Assembly (NCBI RefSeq): GCF_042100115.1
Contig: NC_091279.1
Span: 1,116,001 to 1,180,000, forward strand
Length of the DNA stretch: 64,000 nucleotides
DNA from: Alternaria dauci
Taxonomy: Eukaryota; Ascomycota; Dothideomycetes; Pleosporales; Pleosporaceae
Direction: 5' to 3'
Part shown: piece by piece, positions 54,401 through 64,000 of the stretch
How the letters are laid out: the number at the start of each line of letters is the position of its first letter
Position numbering within the stretch: position 1 is the stretch's first letter
The notes under the pieces: model-generated
Told to the model about the DNA's origin: nothing
The model's database searches: none
What the model saw: only the letters and a program-made list of their open reading frames with translations
Program-made: the position numbers and the translations under genes

Positions 54401-55603
54401 CGAGGAGAACGCGCGGCGCTTCGTACGTGTCATGCACAATGGCCATCCGGAATACGGCGTAGTAATAAAGCCTTCAAAGTCATTGGCGAATTTTGACGTG
54501 ATGACAGAGGAGGGGACCCGAATATCCACAAGCGGCTCAGATGGCAACTTCCCGTATTGCGGCGTGTGTATCGACACGACGACGCTGGAGATCAGCAAGA
54601 AGAAAGAGCGCCCTACAAAGACCGGTACGTCGCATTAGGCGTGTGTTTTCGATTAATCGTTGCCAGAAGCTAATTGTTCTAGGTGTTGAGGACTCTTTGA
54701 CCGTAGATCTGACCAAAATGCCCGGCCAAACATTCCATCGCAAAGCTCTCAAGTAAGTAGATACCCGGTATAAAGGTCCGGCCAATCAGGCTATGGACGG
54801 GAAACCAAAGTCCGGCAGTTTGCTGATGTTTGATAGCGCTTTCAAAATCCAGCTCAAGGCCATGTTGATCGATCAATCGCTGAACAGCGTGGCAACGGTA
54901 CTAGTGAACCTGCATCAAAGCTTTGTTGAAGCGGCGGTGAGGTGCCTTGAGTACGCACGCGCGCTATCCAAAGTGCGGTCGACGTGTTCGAACCTGCTTA
55001 TCAGTACGTCTAAACTTTCCTATTTGAAGGGTTGCAGTCCAAATCCACCAAGATGCGCATGCAGGGCTGTCCAGTAAGAGGCATGAATAATGGTCAGACA
55101 ATACAAGAAGCGAGCACAGTTTGCGCCATGGGCGATCGTGATTGCGCCCGAATGCGCTAGCGAAGGAAATTACTGACAAGGGAACGGCAGAGACGGTAGA
55201 CAACATAATTGCGCTAGCCTATGTGATGCTACAGCGCCGTTTACGGTCGCGCGGCAGAGAGGCAGAGATTGTGCAGGGCGTCATTTCGCGCCGGCAGCTT
55301 CAGTGGTAAGTGTGGCTAAGCTTCCATGCCATGTAACATATGCGGGTGGATGCACCATTTGCGATTCGGCTAGCTCGACTCCACGGTTTGGAGGATGACA
55401 TGGCGGGGCTCGTATTTACCTGTTTCCGACAAATGCTAATTTAGAGGGATAGGCTGGCTTGTAAAGCTTTTCAGACGGTGTTTCAGCGCAGTCAGACACA
55501 GCACCGCGCGCTACTCGCCTGGCTGAAAGGGTCTCTGTCGGCGGCTTGCATTTCTGACATGGCAGAGAGACGCATGCTGGAGGAGGCAATTGCTTGGCGT
55601 TGA
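51416..55603 (+). CDS. TERT: Telomerase reverse transcriptase (TERT/Est2)
   Basis: Ten exons: 51416-51835, 51903-52428, 52481-52827, 52874-53188, 53236-53703, 53754-54624, 54683-54752, 54837-55003, 55191-55305 and 55453-55603; 1149 aa. TERT is the catalytic protein of telomerase. N-terminal region: WCRLHALLGQGGDRIIIDML and NYYQLSGVPLSEI. RNA-binding domain: HVLNRFPSREDKQQT, VSAFCRAVISKVIPEGFWG (CP) and LVPLVRTNFHVTESNAHRNR followed by LFYFRHDVW (T). Reverse transcriptase: motif 1/2 IRLLPKKQGFRTIMNL; motif A AKVDVQNCFDTI with D736; an insertion of about 100 residues; B' TGIPQGSVLSSIL; C LLRLLDDFLLIS with D900/D901; D VVIKPSKSLANF; E FPYCGVCIDTT. The C-terminal extension reads SVATVLVNLHQSFVEAA, LLIKTVDNIIALAYVML and WLACKAFQTVFQRSQTQH. 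All catalytic residues are intact and no frameshift is seen. The last two introns (187 and 147 nt) are longer than the others. Confidence 0.97.
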
Positions 55604-56393
55604 AAGCTTAACGCGCTAACAGAGTGGAGTGAAGAAAGAAGCTGCAGGATAGGCTTTCAAGATGATGTTGGGACAGATGACAGATCAGGAACTCGGGAAG
55701 AAGCAACCTAAGGATCTGTGCCGGGGGGCCACGCTGCGCCCACGCCTAGCGGCGGCATGTGGGCGCGACTGCAAGCCTTGGGCCTTGGCGGCAGAAGCTT
55801 CGGGAGTGACGGATGGATTGTAGAGAGGATGATGTCGTTGTTCGTCTTTTGTTGCATATGTTGGAGCGCTATGCTACTGAGGCAAAGCATGGTAGTGTGA
55901 GACGGGTCGTTACTTGGGCCTAATAAGCATGGAGGCCAGCAGTTGATTGGCCCGCATCTACTGGTATCGTGATGTCAAGCGTAGATGCGACGGCTGGTAC
56001 GCCAACCCCCATCCATCCCAATCAAGGCCGGGGGTCGACTATGCAGGCTTCCAAGAGCTGGACAGCTTCGTAAAACGCGTTGCTAGGGCTAGGTGCATTG
56101 AACCAGGGCCGGCTGGGGAAAGGCATACCTGCCTCAGTCATCCCCGTCATTGTTTTTGTGGTTTCAAGCAACGCGCTGGCATATCGCCAGATTCTCACCC
56201 TTTTGCGCGCCCATGCCAGATCCCATTCCCAACATAGAGCCTCGTCCGCTGCTTGCAATTAAACACGTCCAAGGCACTCTGCGCCGCTGACGGGTCCAGA
56301 GCACAGCGAGGCCCACCATTGGAGTCCATCCCTGTCCCCCCGACATCAGGGGTTAGCGCAAGTTCCGCAAATTGCGTCGCCAAACCGACCAAG
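55604..56393. other. Intergenic, TERT 3' region and TBC gene promoter
   Basis: 790 bp between two plus-strand genes. The frame of the TBC gene is open from 56253, but family support begins only later. I looked for a telomerase RNA-like feature (template complementary to TTAGGG repeats) and saw none. Confidence 0.5.
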
Positions 56394-58899
56394 ATGCCGG
56401 CGGTGCAACATCAACAGCGACTGCCTCCTGTCTACGAAGCTGGAGACGACCCTTTTGGCCACGCCGACGTGCACTACCTCTCCCCGGACAAGTCGCTGTA
56501 TATCGTTTCCGAGCAAAGCTATGTGCCTGCCTTGATCAAAGCCCCTTGCGAGCGCGACAATAGCTGCGCGACCCAACAGCGACTTGCTCACCGCATTGGC
56601 ATACCACTACGCCTCTCAACACCGCGAAGACCGCCCCGACCGCTCATGGCCACTCTCACCTACGCCCACGATGCCCAGCAAACGTTTGGCGCTCCGCCCG
56701 GCAGCCCGCCCGACCTCACAAACTCAAAGTCGTCCAAGTCGTCCAGCATCCACTCGTCCACGCTCCTAGACTTCATGGGCACGACGGAGAACCTCTCCCA
56801 CTTTGAGGACATCAACCTCGACGAAGCATCAGGTGGGCCCTCTTCCTTTCCCATGCCCGCGAGCCCGTCTAACCGCATCCTCTTCGAAGCCCCGCGAGCC
56901 TCGCTTTCCACCAGGAGCCTCCCGCACTCCCATTCCGCCCACTCCTTCCGCGACCTGACCGGCGCAACCAAGCAAAAGTACCCGAGCTTAAAGGGCCCCG
57001 TCAACCATGCCGTGCGGCAGCAGGCTCAGCTATCCGCCCCAGGCAAGCAGCAAGCTAGGAGAGGCTTCACTTCGCCGTCGGTCCCGTCGCTCTCGAGCCT
57101 GAGCCTCGCCGCACCTCAGCGCTCTTCCCGATCACCGTCCCCGTCAAGCACACACAAATCTTCCTCAGGGCCGCGCACACTGTCTCGCAAAAGCTCCCGG
57201 AACGATGTTTTGCCGTCGCCCGGCTTAGGCTCAAGGAGGGCGTCGTGGCAGGACTCTAAAAGAAAAACTGTAAAGGAAAGGGAGGCAGAGTGTGACGACG
57301 AAGACGACGAGCTTCCCGAGGATGCGGTCATCTGGAATGTCCCCATCTCGCCACGCCCCATGATGGATCGCTCGCCCGAGTCCTGGGTTGGCGAGAGCCC
57401 GCCTTTGGCGTCACCCAACCCTGACGCCCTGGTGTCTTCCTCCTCAAGGTCATCGAGGACTTCTCCTGCGCCTTCTGTGTCGCGCGCCTCCCAGAGGACT
57501 TCTTCGCCAAACGTTTCCAGCAGAGGCGTATCTCCGCAGTCAGCAACACAGCAGAACACATGGGTAGAGACGTACACCGCATTGGACACGGACGCCAAGT
57601 TCCTCACGGGGAAACTGGAAGAATTTCAATCTGAGAATGAGCGAAAGCAAGAAATTTCGAGACAACAGCCTGGTCTTACACGATCCGCATCTTTGAGTCA
57701 GCCAGAACCCAAGACCAAAAAGCCGGCACTCCCACCCGTCCGCAAGAGCGATCCTTTGATTGATCCTTTTCAGCCATCTGTCGAGAAGCAAAAGTACCTC
57801 TCGCGGACCCGACCTTCATGGCTTCCGCCAAAGAACCCCAAGGAAGAGAAGAAGCACCTCAAGGAGTACCAGCGCATGTTGGCTCGTATCGAGGAAGCTG
57901 GTAAGCCATTCATGCCTCCAAAGTGGAATCTAAGAGGTCACCTGACTAACAGTCGCAGAACGTCTCGAGGCTCAACGTGCCCAAGAAGAAGCGATAGCTC
58001 GTGAAAAAGCCTCCCGCATCAAGGCAGAATACTGGTCGAGCTTATTGTTACCCAACTGGGCCACTGAGATGACAAACTCAGAACTTCGCGCCTCACACAG
58101 GAAGATGTGGTGGAACGGAATCCCGCCACGGTTGCGAGGCCAGGTTTGGCAGATGGCCATTGGAAATGACCTTGAGGTCACAGAAGCAACGTACAACATT
58201 GCCTTGGAAAAAGCACGCAAGGAAGTCAAGACGCATGGTCACGAAGCGCTCGGAGGCCGCTATGTCTACATTGTCGAAAGCACCCAAGCCGTGTTCCCGG
58301 ATCTCAAGATGTTCTCCGCACGAACATCACCAGAGGCAGAGGACGAGCAACCGCTACATCGAGACCTTGTCGATGTATGCCTGGCCTACTCGATGTACCG
58401 CCCAGATATCCCACATTCAAAGTTCGACATACACCACATCGCCGCATTGCTCCTGTTGAACCAGGGCGCGCCGCAAGCCTTCATCACATTGTGCAACCTG
58501 CTCAACCGTCCTTTGCCCCTTTCTTTCCTCATTCACGATCAAAACGCCATCCACGCCGCCTACTCCACAACCCTCCACGTTCTGTCGAAGAAAGCACCTA
58601 GTCTGGCGCAACGACTAGAGACTCTGCGAGTCGAGCCTAGAGACTATCTTTTCCACACGCTCGGCTCCTTATTCTGCGGCCGTCTGGGCGTTGAGCATGC
58701 CGCGCGCATCATGGACATATACACGATCGAAGGCGATAAGAACCTCCCGCGGGCTGCAGTCGCCATACTCAGTATACTGGAAGGCAGCTGTATGGAGGGC
58801 GACGCGGCGCAAGTTGCGAAGATACTGCGGGACAAGAAGATTGACCTTGATGTCGACGACTTCATGACCAAAGTTTTCGAGGCGGGCAAGAGCTCGTAG
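56394..58899 (+). CDS. TBC domain protein (Rab-GAP-like)
   Basis: Exons 56394-57900 and 57959-58899 (58-nt intron), 815 aa. Residues 1 to ~450 are disordered and Ser/Pro-rich (SSRSSRTSPAPSVSRAS type). A charged helix (EKKHLKEYQRMLARIEEAER, then LEAQRAQEEAIAREKAS) leads into a TBC domain (about residues 545-810): MWWNGIPPRLRGQVWQMAIG, DLVDVCLAYSMYRPD, HIAALLLLNQGAPQAFITLC, LGSLFCGRLGVEHAARIMDI. TBC proteins stimulate GTP hydrolysis by Rab GTPases. The two catalytic fingers are not canonical here: the usual IxxDxxR segment reads YIVESTQAVFP and the YxQ segment is PHSKFDI, so Arg and Gln are both missing. It may be an inactive or unusual GAP. Splicing gives EEAERLEAQ. The start is the ATG at 56394 (A at -3); an internal start at 56646 is possible. 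Confidence 0.85.
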
Positions 58900-60501
58900 A
58901 ATAACATCACTAGTGTTGGTTGCTGTAGTGGTTACTAGTAGCAATCAGAAAGTATTAATACCGCATTGTACAGTGGAAAGAATAATCGGATAATCAACAG
59001 AAAGAAGCGGAGACGGAACAGAGAGACAGCGGACAGAAAAATATCGACGATATACGAAGACTCATGCAGCGCGATTTTGAGCTCAACATATAACTGGTTA
59101 ATACCTTTCTTTGCATACAACGGCGTTTTCGATTTCCTTGCGTTGTGCATACATGGGAGTTTTGCTATCAGCATCAAAGGGCTCTTTGCCATGCAACCTA
59201 TTTCCTTAGCTATCTTGTATATACAACGTAACTCTTAGACCCTGGAGGGAAGCGAAAGCCTAATGGTGAGTAGCAGACGAGGTAAAAAAAACATATTACT
59301 ATCAAGCAAAGCCTAGCTTACATGTGCTCATTTTCATTGAAACACTCAACTGAATATCTACCCGACCTGCCCCTCACCTACGTATTGACCTAACAGTGGG
59401 GTAAGTCAATGTTAGTGACAATGGCGACGGAAACGAACGGGAGGCGTTATCGTTTGCCATGGCGTAGCTGAGGTGGAAATGGGGAGTACGGGAGCTACCG
59501 GTAGTGTTTTTGTTTTGGCTTTCGCATTCAACGGTGCGGAAGTGGCGCATTCAATATTATGCGCCAATCTCCAAAGCCATGCTAAATGGTCTAGGTTTTT
59601 GTAGTTCCTTGTCAATTTCAACTTTACTACTTGCTGTGTCTTGGAAGAGATAAGAGCATGAACAACGTTGTTCGCGATTGGGACTAGCGTCTTGTTCGCC
59701 TGATGTCACAGATCTGGATAGGCAACCACGACCACAACATCCACATGCAAACTACACCTTTTTTTTTCATGTATACGCGCACCCCTTCTCATACCGCATG
59801 GTCTTGGGAGACAGCCTTTGCTTGTTTCTCTGACCAGAACTTGACGTTGCTGTGTCTACGCTCGCTAGTCCAACCTTGCGTCTTACAAGCTAGGTACATC
59901 GAGAAGCTTCACTCACATTACATCTCTACATATAGGTAGCGACGGCTGGATAGCGCTGCGGTCTATTTCAAAAGCTAGTAAGTATAGTCACCCGAGTTTC
60001 CCTGATCTATTTACTAGCAAAGATGATGCGACGTCTCTCATGGCTTAATCTCCCATGAGTACGCCTCCCCAGATACTTCGCAGCAGATAACCCGACGGCG
60101 CGGTTTTGGTGTGCGAAAAACTACTCCCTGAGCTACTGCAGGGCTTTTTTGATGATATTTCTAGCTTGGGGACCTGTTTGCTGACTTGAAAGCAGGGTCG
60201 TTGTTGTAAGCTTCGCCGTCTTGGGCTGTTTCGTGGGATGCAGTGCCACTGAGTTGGGGTACCATATGCACTTGGAGTGAGAAGCAGGCGCTCGATCAAG
60301 TTTTGGATTGAAAGTACTTGAGTAGAGGGTTAAAGTGTGCAATGATATGAGCTAGGACCTTTGAGGTAGTGGTCATGAAGGTCATGTAGCACCTGGACTG
60401 CCATTGGTGGTCTCTGAACTGGAATAAAACATGTACTTTCACATTTGATAACACTCGTGGTACAGAAATCGGTATCTACTTGTTCACGTTCTCGAACCAT
60501 G
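58900..60501. other. Convergent intergenic region TBC gene/mS41
   Basis: 1602 bp between two 3' ends, unusually long for a convergent pair, and somewhat A/T-rich near 58940-59340. Only short open frames are seen. A small inverted repeat CTCATGG/CCATGAG with a 9-nt loop lies at 60037-60059. No RNA gene or transposon ends recognised. Confidence 0.5.
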
Positions 60502-61227
60502 TCAACCCCGTTTCTCCTTGTTCTCCGCCGCCCTTCTCTTCGCCCGTACTTCTGCCTTTCTCCTCTCTCCACCATCGACCTTGTGTCCCCTCTTTACTTC
60601 CCAGATGCCCTCTTGCAGGCGTATCCGTGCTCGTAGGCCCCCACTGCCCTTGACTGGCTCCACAAAGCTGCCCTTGATTGTCTTGGCGCCCTTTACAATA
60701 ACGCCTTGTACCTTGGGTAATGTCTCGACGGGTTCGACTGGCGCTTCGGCGCCGACTGGTACATTTACCACCAGCTTCCTGGTTCCTGGATCATGTGTGG
60801 CTGTCGCAGCCGCGGAGCGAGGACTTATCGTGTTGCCGAGTTGTGGATTTGGTGGTACTGGTGCTTCGACAACCTTGAGTTCTGCCACTCCATCTGTAAC
60901 GTGCTTGCAGTCTCCTCCGATGCCATATTCGCCGTTCCTGTACTTCTCTCGCCACTGTAACAGGTAGCGTCTTGAGCGCGCTGGCTCCACGCCAAGCTCC
61001 TTCAGTTGCGGCGATGTGAGTGTGAAGAGGGCTTCCCAGGACGGTATCTTGGTTGCGTGTGCGGAGAGGCCGCGGCCGATTGCGCTGAGAAAAGCAGTAT
61101 GGTCGGGAATAAATGGTATCGGCTTTGGAACAGGGCGCATGGGAATCGAGTGCTGGAGATTTCGCACGCATGTCTTTGATGCTGACACTGCGGAGGTCGC
61201 ATTGAGGAGTGGGCGTCGGAGGATCAT
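60502..61227 (-). CDS. FYV4: Mitochondrial small-subunit ribosomal protein mS41 (Fyv4, IGR motif)
   Basis: Single exon, 241 aa. Residues ~1-30 (MILRRPLLNATSAVSASKTC) are basic, hydroxylated and free of acidic residues, as in a mitochondrial presequence. Then comes the IGR-motif domain: IPDHTAFLSAIGRGLSAHAT, KIPSWEALFTLTSPQLKELG and ARSRRYLLQWREKYRNGEYG, given as consecutive pieces. This domain defines Fyv4, identified as mitoribosomal protein mS41. The C-terminal half is fungal-specific and ends in a long Lys/Arg-rich helix (ERRKAEVRAKRRAAENKEKR). The ATG at 61227 fits the presequence; an upstream in-frame extension to 61281 has no support. It is divergent from ARPC1 over 304 bp. Confidence 0.87.
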   Translation of the reverse strand: MILRRPLLNATSAVSASKTCVRNLQHSIPMRPVPKPIPFIPDHTAFLSAIGRGLSAHATKIPSWEALFTLTSPQLKELGVEPARSRRYLLQWREKYRNGEYGIGGDCKHVTDGVAELKVVEAPVPPNPQLGNTISPRSAAATATHDPGTRKLVVNVPVGAEAPVEPVETLPKVQGVIVKGAKTIKGSFVEPVKGSGGLRARIRLQEGIWEVKRGHKVDGGERRKAEVRAKRRAAENKEKRG

Positions 61228-61531
61228 GATGGCGGGTGCTGCTACATGTTCAGCATCAAGACATACACAGGGGAGTGACATTCAAACATACTGTATGCGC
61301 AATTGCGTGTCGCGTAGCCAAAACCCCCTCCCAATTCGCGTCAATGTCGAAGCTGCCGTCGCCGTGATTTTCGGGAAAGCCAAGACGGCGCTAAACACCC
61401 GCAGCATCGCGGCCAACAGCCCCACGTCACCAAGTCTCCCAGAGCTCCACAAGCTTACACAGCCCAAAACACACACACTCACTGGCAGTAGTAGAGAGTC
61501 TCCTACTGCACGCCTGCCACCACTTCCCATC
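61228..61531. promoter_or_regulatory. Bidirectional promoter mS41/ARPC1
   Basis: 304 bp between the start codons of two divergent housekeeping genes. The ARPC1 side is C/A-rich (ACACACACTC near 61470). No clear TATA box. Confidence 0.6.
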
Positions 61532-62679
61532 ATGTCTGGCCCCCAAGTCCACCACCTCTTCCACCATCCCATTGCGGACCATTCCTTCTCCGCCGACCGC
61601 CAGACGCTTGCTGTAGCCCGCGAGAACAACGTCGACCTCTTCCAGAAGACGGGCAGCGGATACAAGCTCAAGGATGAGCTGACAGGACACGACAAGACCG
61701 TCACAGGTGTCGATATTGCACCCAACTCGGGCAAGATTGTGACGTGCTCGCAGGGTACGCTCAGAGCTATCGGCTGGCTTGGAGCACGCAGCTAACGAAT
61801 GGGACAGATCGCAATGCCTATGTTTGGGAGCCTTCCCCGCAGGGATGGAAGCCCACATTGGTCCTTCTCCGCATCAACCGCGCTGCTACCTGTGTTCGCT
61901 GGGCTCCCTCCGAGACCAAGTTCGCAGTTGGTTCGGGTGCCCGGCTAATCCCCGTCTGCTACTTTGAAGAGGAGGACAACTGGTGGGTCTCCAAGCACAT
62001 CAAGAAGCCCATCCGCTCCACCATCACCTGTGTCTCCTGGCACCCCAACTCCGTCTTGCTCGCGGCAGGATCTACCGATGGACATGCTCGTGTGCTCTCT
62101 TCCTTTGTCAAGGGCGTCGACGAGCGTCCAGAACCCTCGGTATGGGGAGAGCGTCTGCCCTTCAATACCGTGTGCGGCGAGTACCTGAACAACACTGCGG
62201 GTTGGGTCCACGGCGTTGCCTTCTCTCCCTCAGGCAATGCCCTTGCCTTCGCATCCCACGACAGCACCCTCACTGTCGTCTACCCGAGCGGACCGGAAGA
62301 GCCCCCCCGCGCCATCCTTAGCGTCAGCACTCAAGTACTGCCCTTCATGTCGCTGGTCTGGACCTCTGAAGCTGAAATCATTGCTGCGGGATACAACTGC
62401 GAGGCCTACCGTCTGCAGGGCGACGAGTCTGGCTGGAAGCTTGCTGGAAGTCTCGAGGCTAAGAGCCGACCTGGTCTTTCGGACCAGCGTGAGGAGAGCG
62501 CGTTGAACATGTTCAGACAGATGGATCTCAAGGGCAAGTCAGGCACGGATGATACCAAGCTCAAGACTGTGCACCAGAATACCATCAATACCATTCGTAG
62601 CTTCGAGGAGAGTGGAAGCGGTGTCACCAAGATCAGTTCCACTGGCGTGGACGGAAGGGTTGTCATCTGGACTTTGTAA
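61532..62679 (+). CDS. ARC40: Arp2/3 complex subunit 1 (ARPC1/Arc40)
   Basis: Exons 61532-61754 and 61808-62679 (53-nt intron), 364 aa. ARPC1 is the WD40 beta-propeller subunit of the Arp2/3 complex, which nucleates branched actin at endocytic patches. It starts MSGPQVHHLFHHPIADHSFS and shows the family's segments: DRNAYVWEPSPQGWKPTLVL, LRINRAATCVRWAPSETKFA, TCVSWHPNSVLLAAGSTDGH, GWVHGVAFSPSGNALAFASH and VDGRVVIWTL at the very end. The splice TCSQ|DRNAYVW restores the first full WD repeat. The insert with ALNMFRQMDLKGKSG before the last blade is also typical. Length fits the family (about 360-380 aa). Confidence 0.97.
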
Positions 62680-62951
62680 AGGCACAACTTCATGGACTAG
62701 AGTCATTTTGTAAACAGAAATGAAAATAAATTCCCTCGCACACTACCAGCGAGAATGGAGTAGCTTCTAGGTAGCCCGGATATCAAAAAACATCTACAAA
62801 AACCATACCACCCAACCCAAACTGAACTCAAGGACTTGCCCACCCAGATGCTTCTACTATCTTACATTACCATACGTGTTTCTTGTACAGATCTAGTCTT
62901 TTGTAGTAGACGTACGTGCATCCCAGAAAACGCCAGCCCTATGTGCTTCGC

Positions 62952-64000
62952 TCAACCGAAGCCAGGGAAGCCTTGCGCGTTGAAGTCAAGCGGTGCCGTG
63001 GCAGTTTGAGCACCTCCAGTGGCGCCCATCCCTTGCGTTGTTTGCGCATCGTTCAAGAACCACGACCAATCCTGATCGATATCCATGGGCATGTGTTGCC
63101 ATGAAAAGTTGTTTGTCGGGAGTGGGAAGTTGTTCATGCTATCGTCGTTGATCTGCGAGTTGTACGTGCCGGCCGCAGCACTGCCTGTTACCGACGCGTC
63201 GTCTGCGTTGATGTTGTTCCAGTTGTAGAAGCCGTCGTATGAAACAAAGGGTGACGCATCGGTGAGGTTGAAAGCAGAGGTACCAGCGGATATGGACGTC
63301 TTTGGCGTGACGTTGAGGGACTGTGTGGGCTGCGAGAAGATGTCTGACGCAGAAGACTGCGACGGCTTCTCGGACGTGGGTGTGTAGAGCTGTGCTGATG
63401 TAGCGGGAGACCTAGAGCTGACTATGCTAGGCGAGCAAGCCGGCGGCACCGGGGCTTTCTTGACTAACCGGCCCCCTCTCTTTATAGAAATGGTGCCAAA
63501 GTATGGGATGACAAAGTCGGATTGGTCGCCGCATCCCTCATGGTCGGCACTCGTGCCCTTGAATTTGCCCAACATCTTCTCGAGCACCTGTGCGGATTGT
63601 GCAGCTACTTTGCCTCCCTTTTCGCTCGACGCGCGATGGAAGATGTCGATGCTGACCTCGATGAGGTGCACGTCTTCTTCAATGTCCTTGGGGGTGGGAT
63701 CGCCGCTCGAAGACTGTGAAGCCATACCGAAATTGAGAAGACCGATGATGACGAGGACTGCGGCCGTAAAACCGATAAAGTCAATGGCTTTGCACTCGTA
63801 AAGCGGCTGGATGTGCCCGGTTCGTAGAGACTGATATAGCCGTAGGACTTCCCGCGAGCCGTTCAAACACGCAGTCTTTGAGTACGAGAAGCGCGAGTTT
63901 GACGCCGCCTTGAGCATGAAGGGCAAGTGCAAGTATACACGGATCTGATGGAAGATCATCTGACCCATGATACGCTCTCGCAATTCGGCCGCATTCGATT
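62952..64000 (-). CDS. Fungal transcription factor, C-terminal part (MHR region; start outside window)
   Basis: The minus-strand frame is open from the window edge to the TGA at 62954-62952, about 349 residues. The first part (LRERIMGQMIFHQIRVYLHL, then PFMLKAASNSRFSYSKTACL, then REVLRLYQSLR) and the following hydrophobic helix FIGFTAAVLVIIGLLNFG are typical for the end of the fungal-specific transcription factor (middle homology) domain of Zn2Cys6 regulators. The remaining ~230 residues are Ser/Thr/Asn/Pro-rich and end with Gln/Met/Phe-rich sequence (DFNAQGFPGFG), a probable activation region. The DNA-binding zinc cluster would lie upstream and is not visible, so the class is inferred. Target genes unknown. 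Confidence 0.7.
   Translation of the reverse strand, partial: SNAAELRERIMGQMIFHQIRVYLHLPFMLKAASNSRFSYSKTACLNGSREVLRLYQSLRTGHIQPLYECKAIDFIGFTAAVLVIIGLLNFGMASQSSSGDPTPKDIEEDVHLIEVSIDIFHRASSEKGGKVAAQSAQVLEKMLGKFKGTSADHEGCGDQSDFVIPYFGTISIKRGGRLVKKAPVPPACSPSIVSSRSPATSAQLYTPTSEKPSQSSASDIFSQPTQSLNVTPKTSISAGTSAFNLTDASPFVSYDGFYNWNNINADDASVTGSAAAGTYNSQINDDSMNNFPLPTNNFSWQHMPMDIDQDWSWFLNDAQTTQGMGATGGAQTATAPLDFNAQGFPGFG

Noticed and set aside
55604..56393. Telomerase RNA gene next to TERT
   Set aside because: No template-like stretch complementary to 1.5 TTAGGG repeats was seen, and fungal telomerase RNAs are not normally linked to TERT.

Overview
The window is nuclear DNA of a filamentous ascomycete, most likely a dothideomycete of the Pleosporales type. 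The evidence is short GT..AG introns (mostly 45-95 nt) with CTAAC/CTGAC branch sites, roughly 50% GC, compact spliced housekeeping genes on both strands, and protein sequences closest in style to that group. I found no transposon, rRNA, tRNA or CRISPR. Gene models were spliced by hand from reading frame, splice signals and protein-family similarity. 'start..end' spans whole models, and exon coordinates are given in each evidence field.

Layout. 1-9.4 kb: C-terminal end of ZW10 (cut by the window edge), YTM1, TRM112 (-), phosphomannomutase SEC53 (-), a DEDDy 3'-5' exonuclease (-) and the five-exon LSM5. 9.4-22 kb: a ~2 kb leader followed by a SAM + HMG-box regulator, a 2.7 kb gene-free stretch, a DUF3074 (START-like) protein and a 1498-aa Pro/Gln-rich coiled-coil protein. 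22-31 kb: a 2-oxoglutarate/Fe(II) oxygenase (-), then about 7 kb that is gene-poor and holds a Par32-like DUF3602 protein (-) and two tiny, mutually similar candidate genes (-), the most unusual part of the window. 30.6-45.3 kb: recyclin-1, a SWIB/DEK_C protein with a 7-nt first coding exon, a probable securin (-) divergent from tropomyosin, RRP17 (-), and geranylgeranyltransferase-I beta CDC43 (-) divergent from an F-BAR/DEP/RhoGAP (RGD2 type). 46-55.6 kb: an Arg/Ser/Tyr-rich small protein, synaptojanin, and a complete ten-exon telomerase reverse transcriptase. 56-64 kb: a TBC protein, mitoribosomal mS41 (-) divergent from ARPC1, and the C-terminal part of a fungal transcription factor running off the end (-).

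Functional themes (inference from family roles): polarity, membrane traffic and actin (recyclin-1, tropomyosin, RGD2, CDC43, synaptojanin, ARPC1, TBC protein, ZW10); chromosome maintenance (TERT, securin, SWIB protein, exonuclease); ribosome and RNA biogenesis (YTM1, TRM112, RRP17, LSM5, mS41). The divergent pair CDC43/RGD2 places the enzyme that prenylates Rho GTPases beside a Rho GTPase regulator.
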